From a virus, in IMG/VR virus record IMGVR_UViG_3300042392_002062, positions 1 through 24,669 of that record: 24,669 bases of DNA; one strand, given 5' to 3'. The notes below the pieces were generated by a model, which did no database searches, was not told the DNA's origin, and saw only the letters and a list, made by a program, of their open reading frames with translations. This document shows positions 1-6,492 of the stretch, in pieces; position 1 is the first letter of the stretch, and each line of letters starts with the position of its first letter. Position numbers and translations under genes: made by a program.

Positions 1-648
1 GTAGTTACATTATTAGCATTTGTCGGTTTGGCCAACGGTGAGATTGTTATCTGGTATGATCAATCTGGCAATGGTCGTCATGCAGTTTCAACGGCGGGGC
101 TGCGACCGCGCATTGTGAATGCAGGGGTGATTGAGACACAGAACGGTCGACCAACAGTAGCGCAGTTAAATCAGAATCAGACTTTGCCAATCAGCGCGAC
201 CTTTACTGGTCTCACAAGTGCCACTGGTATTTTTGTCTTTAGGCAGCTTACAAATAATGCGGGCGCGCATGATTTTAGGTCTCAGTCAACTGGTGGCAAC
301 AATCATTCGCCGTTTAGTGACGGAAAGGCTTATGACTCATTTTTTAGTGCGTCTAGGCAGGTATTTAACAATTATGGACCTGCATCGTCGCCCTCGACAA
401 ACACATTAACAATCCACACCGTTCGCCAAACCGGCACAGCTTTGCAGTTGTTCAAAAACGGCGTACAAATCGACGGCGATAAAACAGCTAGTTTTCAACT
501 GCCCGATATCCGCTCTTTATTTAGCTCAAGTCCGACAGGAACCGTGGCGTTGTCTGAGGCAATTATCTTCGGCACAGCCCTCTCCACCACCGACCGCCAA
601 AACCTTGATCGTAATCAGGGTAAGTACTACAGCATCACAGTAGCTTGA
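1..648 (+). CDS. Tail-associated LamG / arabinofuranosidase-like lectin domain protein (5' truncated by window edge)
   Basis: The reading frame is open from base 1, so the gene starts outside the window; the TTG at 28 is an internal codon, not a start. The visible C-terminal 215 residues begin with LLAFVG and then WYDQSGNGRHA, a signature of the concanavalin-like domain found in alpha-arabinofuranosidase B-like modules and in many phage tail or fibre proteins. The rest is a beta-rich sandwich ending in LSTTDRQNLDRNQGKYY, the usual last strand of such domains. Inferred role: glycan binding at the phage tail or fibre. No enzymatic residues can be assigned. The next gene follows after 31 bp on the same strand. 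The domain call is fairly sure; the virion location is inferred from the neighbourhood. Confidence 0.75.
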   Translation, partial: VVTLLAFVGLANGEIVIWYDQSGNGRHAVSTAGLRPRIVNAGVIETQNGRPTVAQLNQNQTLPISATFTGLTSATGIFVFRQLTNNAGAHDFRSQSTGGNNHSPFSDGKAYDSFFSASRQVFNNYGPASSPSTNTLTIHTVRQTGTALQLFKNGVQIDGDKTASFQLPDIRSLFSSSPTGTVALSEAIIFGTALSTTDRQNLDRNQGKYYSITVA

Positions 649-679
649 GGAAAATCATATTAGTGGATAATTAAAAACC

Positions 680-1111
680 ATGACAAAACAACAATGGCTG
701 ATTACCCAAATTGAACAATTCCCTGAACTATCTCCTAGGGAATTAGTATCTTACTTGAACGATAAAGTATTAGTTAATAATCCAGTTCTTATCGGACAAA
801 TACCTGTATTAACTACACTAGAAGAAGTATCGGACGTAGTTACGGATGATGAAGTTTTAGCTATAGCTGAAAGTCCTGTTTATAATAAAATTCTAGACGC
901 AATTAATCAGAATAGACTTGATTGGATTGTCGGAAACCTGAACACTTTAAAACGTGGAGGGAAGTTAAGTCAAGAAAGTTATGATGCAATCATAGCGTTA
1001 CTGCAACGAACTGAACCAGACCCCAATTACCAAGAGCAAATAAGTATAAGCCCTGCTGAGTTAGCGGGGCATGGGGCTATTTTAGTTAGTGATGTAGAAG
1101 AGTTGATTTAA
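680..1111 (+). CDS. Unknown 143-aa acidic protein, probable tail accessory
   Basis: A 143-residue soluble protein, acidic and mostly helical, without membrane segments or recognised catalytic motifs. Its middle (about residues 47-65) is rich in Asp, Glu and Val and is followed by a predicted helical stretch with LDWIVGNLNTLKRGGKLSQ. ATG 680 lies 31 bp after the LamG-like gene, so the two are probably co-transcribed, and a terminator hairpin follows at 1161-1195. I do not recognise the family. Its position directly behind a tail lectin gene suggests a fibre partner or assembly factor, but that is inference only. Confidence 0.7.
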   Translation: MTKQQWLITQIEQFPELSPRELVSYLNDKVLVNNPVLIGQIPVLTTLEEVSDVVTDDEVLAIAESPVYNKILDAINQNRLDWIVGNLNTLKRGGKLSQESYDAIIALLQRTEPDPNYQEQISISPAELAGHGAILVSDVEELI

Positions 1112-1160
1112 AACCACTTAGAAATCAGGGGGTTTTCATTTTCTAAATTCTAGCAGAAGA

Positions 1161-1195
1161 AAGAGCGAAACTTTTACTATTATTCGCTCTTTTTT
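1161..1195. terminator. Bidirectional intrinsic terminator between convergent genes
   Basis: AAGAGCGAA (1161-1169) pairs with TTCGCTCTT (1183-1191), a perfect 9-bp stem with a 13-nt loop, followed by a T run on the + strand. The A-rich left flank gives a shorter U-rich tract on the minus strand. It sits between the + gene ending at 1111 and the minus gene ending at 1231, where a shared terminator is expected. Confidence 0.75.
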
Positions 1196-1230
1196 CCGTT
1201 GATAATCTGGTGTTTTCTACCAAGGTTTCG

Positions 1231-2748
1231 TTAATCACTGCTTATAAAACCTGTATTCTCAGCAGTTTTGTTGTTAGAAATTTCCCCTAAAGCCTTTTCA
1301 ATAGCGATCGCATCAAGGTCGTAGCTCCTAGCCGCCCGTTTTACAAAATGCTTCTGTATTTCCTTCTTAAAAGTTGGGGACGGGATAGCAGCAACATCCA
1401 TCAACTGCATATCTTGTAAAAGTTCTGTCAGTGAAAAACCCAGAAACTCGTCATAGCCTGTAATTTCCCAATCAACAATTTCACCGTGAGCGATCGCCGC
1501 AGGTTCGAGAATTTGTAGCACAAATTCTTTGACACATTGCCCATATCGCTCTAATAAAATTTCTTCTGGTCTTCTATCTTCTGCCTTGGAAACTCCCGAC
1601 CGAGCAATTATAGCCGCACCATCCGACGCGCTCATGGCTATTTGTTGAAGTACGTCATAAATATCTCGCTTAATCTCAGAGCGATAACTAATAGCGGTTT
1701 GGATATTTCCGCCGCTACGCTCAAATGATGTGATGGATTGCCCTGTTTTTAATGTTAAATAATATCCGTCCCCCATCTTCCGATTTTGCAGTGGATCATC
1801 ATCTTCATCATCCACGCCCGTGATTATAGGCATTGAATAATTGCTTGTATAAAGCGCGTATTCTGCCGCCGCAGTTTGGTTAAAATAAGACTTTTGGCAA
1901 TCAAATAATTGTGCCGCCATCCATAGTGATTTTGGTAAAGTCAAGGTAACAATCGGAAATTCAAATTTACCCCGGACATTAAAAATCGGTGCATCTTCAA
2001 TAACAGTTTCAATCGTGATTTCTTTGCGGTCTACTGTATCAATAAACGACTGAGGTGGCACTGGCTTATTATCTTTAGGAATCTTTTTAACAATATATTT
2101 GGAGGTAAAAACCGCGCCATCTGCTAAACGATAAAAAACAGTAAAAGTATGCTGTGGAATTGGCGCACTATCCCATGTTTGTTGCACTAATTGGAATTGG
2201 TGCAATTTACAAAAACTAAATCCCTCCCGTCCGCTTTTCCAGTCCCACATTGCAGTCCTGGGGTGAAGGATTACATACGGGTTTAGCTCTCCCGATTCCT
2301 TTTGTTGCGCCAACGATACCGCGCCAACTGCCGATTTAGTATCTATTTGTGCGATCGCTTTACCAGTTGTCAATGCCATAAACATCGAGTTCATCAAGAA
2401 AGTGTTGAACGATGCTCTACCGTCGTCGTCGCCTTCCAGTAATGCCCCATTTTTAAAAAACTCATTACTCCAAAACGGATCGGTACTTCCAGTGGGTACA
2501 GCCGGATTTTTAAAAAGTTCTGAGTTGAATCTGGATAAAATTGGTGAGATTTTATTACAATATGTGGCTAACCTTGTCCGTTCCTTCATAACTCCCTCTG
2601 GCCTGCCGTCGGGATTAGGTAAAAGTTTCCGCTTCATGTCATCTGTCATGGAATCACCACCCTCAACTACTGCGGTTAGGAGTTCCCAGTATTCGCAAAA
2701 TTGGATGTGTTCAGGATGACGGCGTTTAAGTGCTTCTAATGTTGGCAT
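1231..2748 (-). CDS. Portal-like protein (DUF4055-like phage portal)
   Basis: A 505-residue protein with the layout of DUF4055-type portals. The N-terminal HPE...EYWELL and GGDS region leads to a Tyr/Arg-rich helix (RTRLATYCNKISPILSRF) and then LFKNP. The middle has PYVILHPRTAMWDW, and later comes a helix with AAAEYALYTSNYSMPIITG. The C-terminal third has ISYRSEIKRDIYDVLQQIAMSAS and RSGVSKAEDRRPEEILLERYG, resembling the conserved late helices of that family. Portals form the dodecameric vertex through which DNA is packaged and the tail attaches. The gene lies at the downstream end of an inverted minus-strand block, which is odd because portals normally sit with terminase and capsid genes. No clear Shine-Dalgarno precedes the ATG. 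The family call is pattern recognition and not certain; a large structural phage protein is very likely. Confidence 0.6.
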   Translation of the reverse strand: MPTLEALKRRHPEHIQFCEYWELLTAVVEGGDSMTDDMKRKLLPNPDGRPEGVMKERTRLATYCNKISPILSRFNSELFKNPAVPTGSTDPFWSNEFFKNGALLEGDDDGRASFNTFLMNSMFMALTTGKAIAQIDTKSAVGAVSLAQQKESGELNPYVILHPRTAMWDWKSGREGFSFCKLHQFQLVQQTWDSAPIPQHTFTVFYRLADGAVFTSKYIVKKIPKDNKPVPPQSFIDTVDRKEITIETVIEDAPIFNVRGKFEFPIVTLTLPKSLWMAAQLFDCQKSYFNQTAAAEYALYTSNYSMPIITGVDDEDDDPLQNRKMGDGYYLTLKTGQSITSFERSGGNIQTAISYRSEIKRDIYDVLQQIAMSASDGAAIIARSGVSKAEDRRPEEILLERYGQCVKEFVLQILEPAAIAHGEIVDWEITGYDEFLGFSLTELLQDMQLMDVAAIPSPTFKKEIQKHFVKRAARSYDLDAIAIEKALGEISNNKTAENTGFISSD

Positions 2749-2792
2749 AGGGAAAACTCATAATGTTGTTGATAAGAATTTTCCCTGTGAGC

Positions 2793-2885
2793 TTATAAGA
2801 CCTCGCGGTAAGCGTAAAACTCAGCGGCTTTAGCCCTGAGAGTGTCAATTGTCAGGTTATAATATTTTTTCTGCTTGCAAATCAT
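2793..2885 (-). CDS. Possible 30-aa small protein between the 191-aa gene and the portal-like gene
   Basis: A minus-strand ATG at 2885 opens a 30-codon frame ending at TAA 2795-2793. The product is basic and then amphipathic (MICKQKKYYN, later RAKAAEFYAYREVL). It overlaps the last 29 bp of the upstream 191-aa gene in another frame and ends 44 bp before the portal-like start, filling an otherwise empty gap in the operon. The amphipathic C-terminus looks protein-like, but the frame is short enough to be chance. Confidence 0.3.
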   Translation of the reverse strand: MICKQKKYYNLTIDTLRAKAAEFYAYREVL

Positions 2886-3432
2886 GGGAACTATCGGCTA
2901 GTTCCCAACGAATTTCTTTTTCTAATAGAGAAATCCAGTTGGTTCTCTCTATTTGCGATCGCCAAGGAAACTTTTTGCTATTGGATACCTTTAGAGCATG
3001 AAAGGCTACGGATGCGATCGCATTTTTGGAGGCATTTCTAACGAATCCACTACTCTCGATCCTGTCACCGCAAAGATCAACGTCCCACAAATAAGTAGGA
3101 GTGACAGTGCCATTAATGCCAGACCTGAATACACCGAAACGGTGTGTCTGGTTTTGATATTCTCGATTTCTTCCGGCGGAGAAATTAGATCGCCGTAGAT
3201 TTCCGCCCAGGGTGGACAGGCTATCAAGGGCAATGATGAGGTCGTAATCTCCGACTCTGGGGAGAGGGATAATCCTGTATCCGTCCCCTTTTTTTCTGTC
3301 AATCTTGGCGACGGCGCAGTGGAATCCGTATTCCACAGAAACCAATGTGCGGTTTTGTGGTTTTGATTTGCCCGTGATTCTAAGCCATGCTTTGGTAATG
3401 AGCTTTTCAATTTTTTTTATCCAATTTTTCAT
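2857..3432 (-). CDS. Unknown 191-aa basic protein in the inverted block
   Basis: A 191-residue protein with a strongly basic, Trp-containing N-terminal helix (residues 1-25: several Lys, WIKKIEKLI, AWLRI), a beta-rich middle (VSVEYGFHCAV, IIPLPRVGDYDLIIALDSL) and a C-terminus rich in Asn, Ser and Lys. I do not recognise the family. It sits between a small membrane protein gene (50 bp upstream) and the portal-like gene and was probably transcribed with them. A second frame on the same strand (3410-3006) is also open for 134 codons and encodes a hydrophobic helix near its end. I prefer the 191-aa frame because it is longer and covers the whole interval between neighbours, but codon statistics are needed to settle this. 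Confidence 0.55.
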   Translation of the reverse strand: MKNWIKKIEKLITKAWLRITGKSKPQNRTLVSVEYGFHCAVAKIDRKKGDGYRIIPLPRVGDYDLIIALDSLSTLGGNLRRSNFSAGRNREYQNQTHRFGVFRSGINGTVTPTYLWDVDLCGDRIESSGFVRNASKNAIASVAFHALKVSNSKKFPWRSQIERTNWISLLEKEIRWELADSSHDLQAEKIL

Positions 3433-3482
3433 AAGATTACCATTTAAGTAACAATGCTTAAAAAACTAAAATAATAATTTAA

Positions 3483-3812
3483 CTATTCTCGATCTTCATT
3501 ATCTAAGAATTTAGCATCTAAGAATTTAGCGATTTTAGTAGCTATGCCATCAGTAGGTGCGCCTAGTAAATAGGCTATCAATGATATTTGGGCGATCGCC
3601 AATACTTGGGGAATTTCTTCAATAGAAAATGATTTTATTTCTGGTATATTTTGGGGGAATTCAATCTCGATCCGAACAGTTTGCACCCCCATCAATCCGA
3701 TGATCATAAATGCGAAAAAATAACTATATCCTTTCCCAACACTAGAATCTTTTTTCATAATTAGTAAATAGCGACCACCCGTGATTGCGATCGCTAAAGC
3801 TAAAGAGTGCAT
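3483..3812 (-). CDS. Small membrane protein, holin-like possibility
   Basis: A 109-residue hydrophobic protein. Segments at about residues 2-18 (LALAIAITGGRYLLI), 29-45 (YFFAFMIIGLMGV) and 67-84 (IPQVLAIAQISLIAYLLG) could be membrane helices, and the C-terminus is charged (KIAKFLDAKFLDNEDRE). A start at the internal Met19 (MKKDSSVGKGY) is also possible and would leave two helices and 91 residues. Size, helix number and charged tail are compatible with a phage holin, but no separate endolysin gene is next to it, so this remains a guess; any small inner-membrane protein would fit equally well. It lies between the gpM-like gene and the 191-aa gene. Confidence 0.6.
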   Translation of the reverse strand: MHSLALAIAITGGRYLLIMKKDSSVGKGYSYFFAFMIIGLMGVQTVRIEIEFPQNIPEIKSFSIEEIPQVLAIAQISLIAYLLGAPTDGIATKIAKFLDAKFLDNEDRE

Positions 3813-3879
3813 CTATTGATAAATTGATTATAGCATTTTATTGACTGATATTACAACTTGTGCAGTCGTCTCCCAGGAA

Positions 3880-4221
3880 TCACAAAAACCTCCTGACCTG
3901 TTCAAATTTTCCACTAAAAGCAGCCGCCGTCACGCCCTGCTGCTGGATAGTCCACTCTTTGCAAATGTAAAGTTTTCCGTCGTCGGTAGTGCCATCAAGC
4001 GACAATCTGAATGGTGAACCCCGTCGCGTCCTCAAAAATTCATCTACTTCGGCAAAATTAATAATATTTACGTTGATATCCCACGCGCTGCTAATGGTAT
4101 TAATGCCCTTGGTGGTACGTTGTTCTACCCCAACTTCACCATATTTAGTTTTGGCAATATCAGCGGTTTCGGTTTCTGGATTACTCCAAGTTGGGGTTAA
4201 GGGAATTATTGGGTAAGTCAT
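3880..4221 (-). CDS. Minor tail protein, lambda gpM-like (Phage_min_tail family)
   Basis: A 113-residue protein with the family pattern: N-terminal proline-rich strand, KYGEVGVEQRTTKGIN, then a Trp strand (SSAWDINVNIINFAEVDEFLRTRRGSPFRL), a Cys-Trp strand (YICKEWTI) and the closing FSGKFEQVRRFL. In lambda, gpM belongs to the tail tip complex between the tape measure end and gpL/gpI/gpJ. The start codon overlaps the stop of the upstream 95-aa gene as ATGA (4221-4218), implying translational coupling. Its orientation opposes the rest of the tail tip genes. A second, longer gpM-like protein is encoded at 9193 on the + strand. Confidence 0.75.
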   Translation of the reverse strand: MTYPIIPLTPTWSNPETETADIAKTKYGEVGVEQRTTKGINTISSAWDINVNIINFAEVDEFLRTRRGSPFRLSLDGTTDDGKLYICKEWTIQQQGVTAAAFSGKFEQVRRFL

Positions 4222-4505
4222 AGAATATTTACCTTATAACCAAGCGCCATTAACTTGACGCTTACTGTACTTGTGTCGTCAGCGTGTCTCATCCCATTTA
4301 CCTGAAACGTGAACGTCATAGGAGACAAGCAAACGCCCGTCAAGACACCATTAATAAGTAATGTTTTTAGTTCAGGAATAATCTTGATTAAGTCCGAAAA
4401 CCACGATTCATCCAATAAACTGGAAATGGGTTTTCCCTTTATCACAACTTTAATTTCAGGATCTTCGCCCATATTGCCTATATTGTTTAAACCTAAATAA
4501 CTCAT
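4218..4505 (-). CDS. Unknown 95-aa protein coupled to gpM-like gene
   Basis: A 95-residue soluble protein of mixed alpha/beta character without a motif I can name. It is first in the inverted block and couples to the gpM-like gene by an ATGA overlap. Its start codon (CAT at 4503-4505 on the + strand) overlaps the start codon of the divergent gpI-like gene (ATG 4504-4506), leaving no intergenic space, and no Shine-Dalgarno is visible. The position next to gpM and gpI suggests another tail tip or assembly component. That is inference from context. Confidence 0.6.
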   Translation of the reverse strand: MSYLGLNNIGNMGEDPEIKVVIKGKPISSLLDESWFSDLIKIIPELKTLLINGVLTGVCLSPMTFTFQVNGMRHADDTSTVSVKLMALGYKVNIL

Positions 4506-5115
4506 GATTACAATCTATTTACAAGGGGAACTTGCAGATTATTTTACCCCACAAATTACCGTTGCTGTATCTAGTGTTGCCGAAGCTATCGCAGCATTAA
4601 AAGCCAACTTCAAAGACTTTGCTAATTACTTGTTTGAAGCGGCTTCGTTTGGGGTAAATTATCAAATCCGGGTAGGGTATCAAGAGATTGGGGAGGAGCA
4701 TCTAAAATGCCCAATTTCCAAAAAAGTCCAATCAATCCGCATTACGCCTATAATTGCTGGGGCTGGTGCGGCTGGCAGGATTATCGCCGGGGTGGCACTG
4801 ATTGGGTTGGCTGTAGCGGCTTCGTTTGGGGTTGTTGGGCTATTGGGAGTAGCGCCGCTGACAGTTGGGCTAACTGGGGGCGCGTTGTTGTTTCAGGGCA
4901 TTTCCGCGCTATTCAGTAGACAAGATTCACCCAGCGGGGATGATAAAAAATCCCTAGTGTTTGGTGGCACGTCAACAACCGTTAAAGAAGGGGGTCGCGT
5001 GCCGATTATTTACGGGGTGGCGTTGGTGGGGATCTACGTTATCAGTGCCAAGATTACAACTTCCTATGTTTCCGGTGGTAGTGGTGGAGGCGGTGGTGGA
5101 GGTGGTGGGAAATAG
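4504..5115 (+). CDS. Tail assembly protein, lambda gpI-like
   Basis: A 203-residue protein. Residues 1-75 have the ubiquitin-like fold pattern of lambda gpI (GELADYFTP, a helix with VAEAIAALKANF, then YQIRVGYQEIGEEHL). Residues 83-135 form a Gly/Ala-rich hydrophobic stretch with IIAGAGAAGRIIAG, typical of the family. Residues 155-180 (GGTSTTVKEGGRVPIIYG) match its conserved end, and the tail is a run of glycines. gpI is required for tail tip assembly together with gpJ. The gene for J follows, but 1.4 kb downstream instead of adjacent. The start overlaps the divergent 95-aa gene, and the region before ATG 4504 has no Shine-Dalgarno. Confidence 0.8.
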   Translation: MITIYLQGELADYFTPQITVAVSSVAEAIAALKANFKDFANYLFEAASFGVNYQIRVGYQEIGEEHLKCPISKKVQSIRITPIIAGAGAAGRIIAGVALIGLAVAASFGVVGLLGVAPLTVGLTGGALLFQGISALFSRQDSPSGDDKKSLVFGGTSTTVKEGGRVPIIYGVALVGIYVISAKITTSYVSGGSGGGGGGGGGK

Positions 5116-5123
5116 GCAATAAA

Positions 5124-5147
5124 AAACCCGCCATTGCTGACGGGTTT
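5124..5147 (-). terminator. Intrinsic terminator for the minus-strand 49-aa gene
   Basis: AAACCCG (5124-5130) pairs with CGGGTTT (5141-5147). Read on the minus strand, the stem is followed by a run of six T before ATTG, a strong terminator; the + strand has only a short T stretch inside the stem. It overlaps the stop codon of the minus-strand ORF ending at 5146. It may also act weakly on transcripts leaving the gpI-like gene. Confidence 0.7.
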
Positions 5148-5295
5148 AACTATTTGCTTCTTGCTTTTTCACCCTCTTTCGCTGTTCTGGGTTTTGACTT
5201 CGGTGGTTTTTGCAATATCCTGTCCTATTTTGCGGAGACAGAGATTTGCAGCAAACGGTGTAGGGATTTTTTAAACCCTGGCAAATATTTATCAT
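5146..5295 (-). CDS. 49-aa Cys/His mini-protein, zinc-knuckle-like
   Basis: ATG 5295 on the minus strand opens 49 codons ending at TAA 5148-5146. The product has Cys5, Cys15-Cys16, and a GYCKNH motif with Cys28 and His31, followed by a very basic Gln/Lys/Arg tail. The C-x9-C(C)-x11-C-x2-H spacing resembles short zinc-binding proteins with a G..CK...GYC..H pattern (DUF5763-like); this is recognition by eye. An in-frame stop lies 15 bp upstream, so ATG 5295 is the only good start. A strong minus-strand terminator begins at its stop codon, which supports a real transcription unit. It is inserted against the direction of the tail operon between the I and J genes, as phage moron genes often are. 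Confidence 0.5.
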   Translation of the reverse strand: MINICQGLKNPYTVCCKSLSPQNRTGYCKNHRSQNPEQRKRVKKQEANS

Positions 5296-5310
5296 GGGAG
5301 TAGCATTTTA

Positions 5311-5781
5311 ATGAATACCATGACATTTGATGTAGCTAAATTTGTTGATCCGAATATCGCGCACTCACCAATACTAATTTCTTCAACTAATCTCACGCCT
5401 AAAAAATGCGTCAAATTAGCTAATGGCAAATACGGCATTTATGATGCTGGAATATTTGCTAATATTGGGGATAATTGGTGGAATGTTGATGGGGAGCATA
5501 TAAAGATTTTTCGCGCTCAATTTCTATTGCAATTACAAACTTTCTATCAAGATTTGGTTTATAAAAGCGCACACCCCGATAACTTTAAATTCCGCCATTT
5601 CTCAGGCGCTAATATTTCTGGTTTTGCATGGGAATTAGAGCGTGCATTAATCCCTCTCTATTTCCCAGACGGAATATATATCCCTGATCAAAATGGTGAT
5701 ATATTCCGTCACATAGTGAGAAATTACAAGCTTGCGTCTGAGTTTATAGAAATAGAATTTAGATGCCAGGGACGAATATAA
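5311..5781 (+). CDS. Unknown 156-aa protein in the I-J accessory insertion
   Basis: A 156-residue soluble protein rich in aromatic residues (DNWWNVDGEHIKIF; FRHFSGANISGFAWELERALIPLYFPDG). No signal peptide, membrane helix or catalytic signature is recognisable. It starts at ATG 5311; a second ATG is three codons downstream. It lies between the gpI-like and gpJ-like genes on the same strand, so it is likely carried by the tail transcript, but it belongs to a stretch of small non-lambda genes and could be a moron with its own role. Confidence 0.6.
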   Translation: MNTMTFDVAKFVDPNIAHSPILISSTNLTPKKCVKLANGKYGIYDAGIFANIGDNWWNVDGEHIKIFRAQFLLQLQTFYQDLVYKSAHPDNFKFRHFSGANISGFAWELERALIPLYFPDGIYIPDQNGDIFRHIVRNYKLASEFIEIEFRCQGRI

Positions 5782-5871
5782 TTTAACTGAAATGGGGGTA
5801 ACTTTAATGACACAAAAAATAATTTCAGCCTTGCGTGGCAAAGCAATCTATTAAGGAAAAGACTTCTGTCC

Positions 5872-6018
5872 ATGAGAAGTTTTGGTAAACCACTATATAC
5901 TGAAGATGATCTAGAGTTCTGGACAAGCTACAAGTTTCTCGCGCTCCGTAATGGGAAAACAGTCGATGAGATTATTGACGAAACTTGGGATGATTACTAT
6001 ACAGCACTAGAATATTAA
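5872..6018 (+). CDS. Small 48-aa protein, C-terminus duplicated downstream
   Basis: ATG 5872 opens 48 codons to TAA 6018. The product is acidic (LYTEDDLEFWTSYKFLALRNG, then VDEIIDETWDDYYTALEY) and probably helical. AAGGA lies about 14 nt upstream at 5853. The last 14 codons recur with synonymous and conservative changes at 6175-6219 (IDETWDDYYAALEC), fused behind a copy of the start of gene J. Maintenance of the frame in both copies suggests that this is a genuine coding sequence. Function unknown. Confidence 0.5.
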   Translation: MRSFGKPLYTEDDLEFWTSYKFLALRNGKTVDEIIDETWDDYYTALEY

Positions 6019-6068
6019 ACAGTCTTACCAATTAGCCATGGCGGTAATCATTTCCCATCCTGGCAAAA

Positions 6069-6095
6069 ATAACCACAAACATCAATTGTGGTTAT
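6069..6095. other. Hairpin overlapping the start codon of the J-start duplicate
   Basis: ATAACCACAA (6069-6078) and TTGTGGTTAT (6086-6095) form a perfect 10-bp stem with a 7-nt loop. The last two stem bases are the A and T of the ATG at 6094. A hairpin in the same position but of different sequence precedes the intact J gene (6463-6492). On the minus strand the stem is followed by TTTTTG, so it would also look like an intrinsic terminator there. Confidence 0.6.
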
Positions 6096-6219
6096 GCCGA
6101 AAAAACAATTTAAAGGATTTGGCGGTAGTGGCGGCGGAGGCGGCAAACCTCCAGAAACCGCAGTATCAGGAACTATTGATGAGACTTGGGATGATTATTA
6201 CGCAGCGTTAGAATGTTAA
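6094..6219 (+). pseudogene. Chimeric 41-codon ORF: copy of the gpJ start fused to the 3' end of the 48-aa gene
   Basis: From ATG 6094 the frame reads MPKKQFKGFGGSGGGGGKPP and ETAVSGT, almost identical to the first 29 codons of the intact J gene at 6491, and then switches at about 6174 to IDETWDDYYAALEC, the end of the 48-aa protein encoded at 5872-6018. The stop is TAA 6217-6219. The arrangement is that expected from a tandem duplication spanning the end of the small gene, a spacer and the start of J. The ORF may be translated but is most simply a recombination scar. Confidence 0.65.
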
Positions 6220-6416
6220 ATCAACTTAAAGCCATCTTGCCGAAAGGCAAATACAACGGCGCGACAATTGACGGGATTGAGATAAAATTCCAGTTAACAT
6301 TGCTAGACTGGCGGTTGGTCTATATCAATTGGAGCTACGGCAACTTGATAATTCAGTTTGCTTGCTTCAAGTTTTGGCTTGATTGGCATTACGTATTTGA
6401 GAAACAAAAATCATGA
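6213..6416 (+). CDS. Unknown 67-aa aromatic-rich protein upstream of gpJ
   Basis: A 67-residue protein with a short basic N-terminal part (AILPKGKYNGATIDGIEIKF) and an aromatic, hydrophobic second half (LVYINWSYGNLIIQFACF, FWLDWHYVFEKQKS). Its ATG overlaps the end of the chimeric ORF (gaATGTTAA), which suggests reinitiation or coupling. The hydrophobic half is not long or clean enough to be called a membrane helix. It lies only in the second unit of the local duplication. No family recognised. Confidence 0.45.
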   Translation: MLNQLKAILPKGKYNGATIDGIEIKFQLTLLDWRLVYINWSYGNLIIQFACFKFWLDWHYVFEKQKS

Positions 6417-6462
6417 GTGAATGCTACTGGTTCCTGAATTATAAAGGCTTGTACAGGCAAAT

Positions 6463-6492
6463 ATAATCTCAGATTTTGTTATCTGAGATTAT
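6463..6492 (+). promoter_or_regulatory. Perfect hairpin sequestering the start codon of the gpJ-like gene
   Basis: ATAATCTCAGAT (6463-6474) pairs perfectly with ATCTGAGATTAT (6481-6492), 12 bp with a TTTGTT loop. The stem includes the A and T of ATG 6491. No Shine-Dalgarno is visible upstream, so folding would strongly affect initiation. The duplicated J start at 6094 has an equivalent hairpin with a different stem sequence. Confidence 0.55.

Noticed and set aside
4270-4285. A second CTGACGA core-like sequence on the minus strand
   Set aside because: It has no adjacent stem II, no GAAA and no stem III, and lies inside the 95-aa coding region. It is not a hammerhead.
5807-5854. A 15-codon ORF with a GGGGG upstream
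   Set aside because: Too short and without distinctive composition; might be a leader peptide but there is no support.
6413-6466. A 17-codon ORF overlapping the stop of the 67-aa gene
   Set aside because: Start overlaps the preceding stop (ATGA type), but the product is too short to support as a gene.
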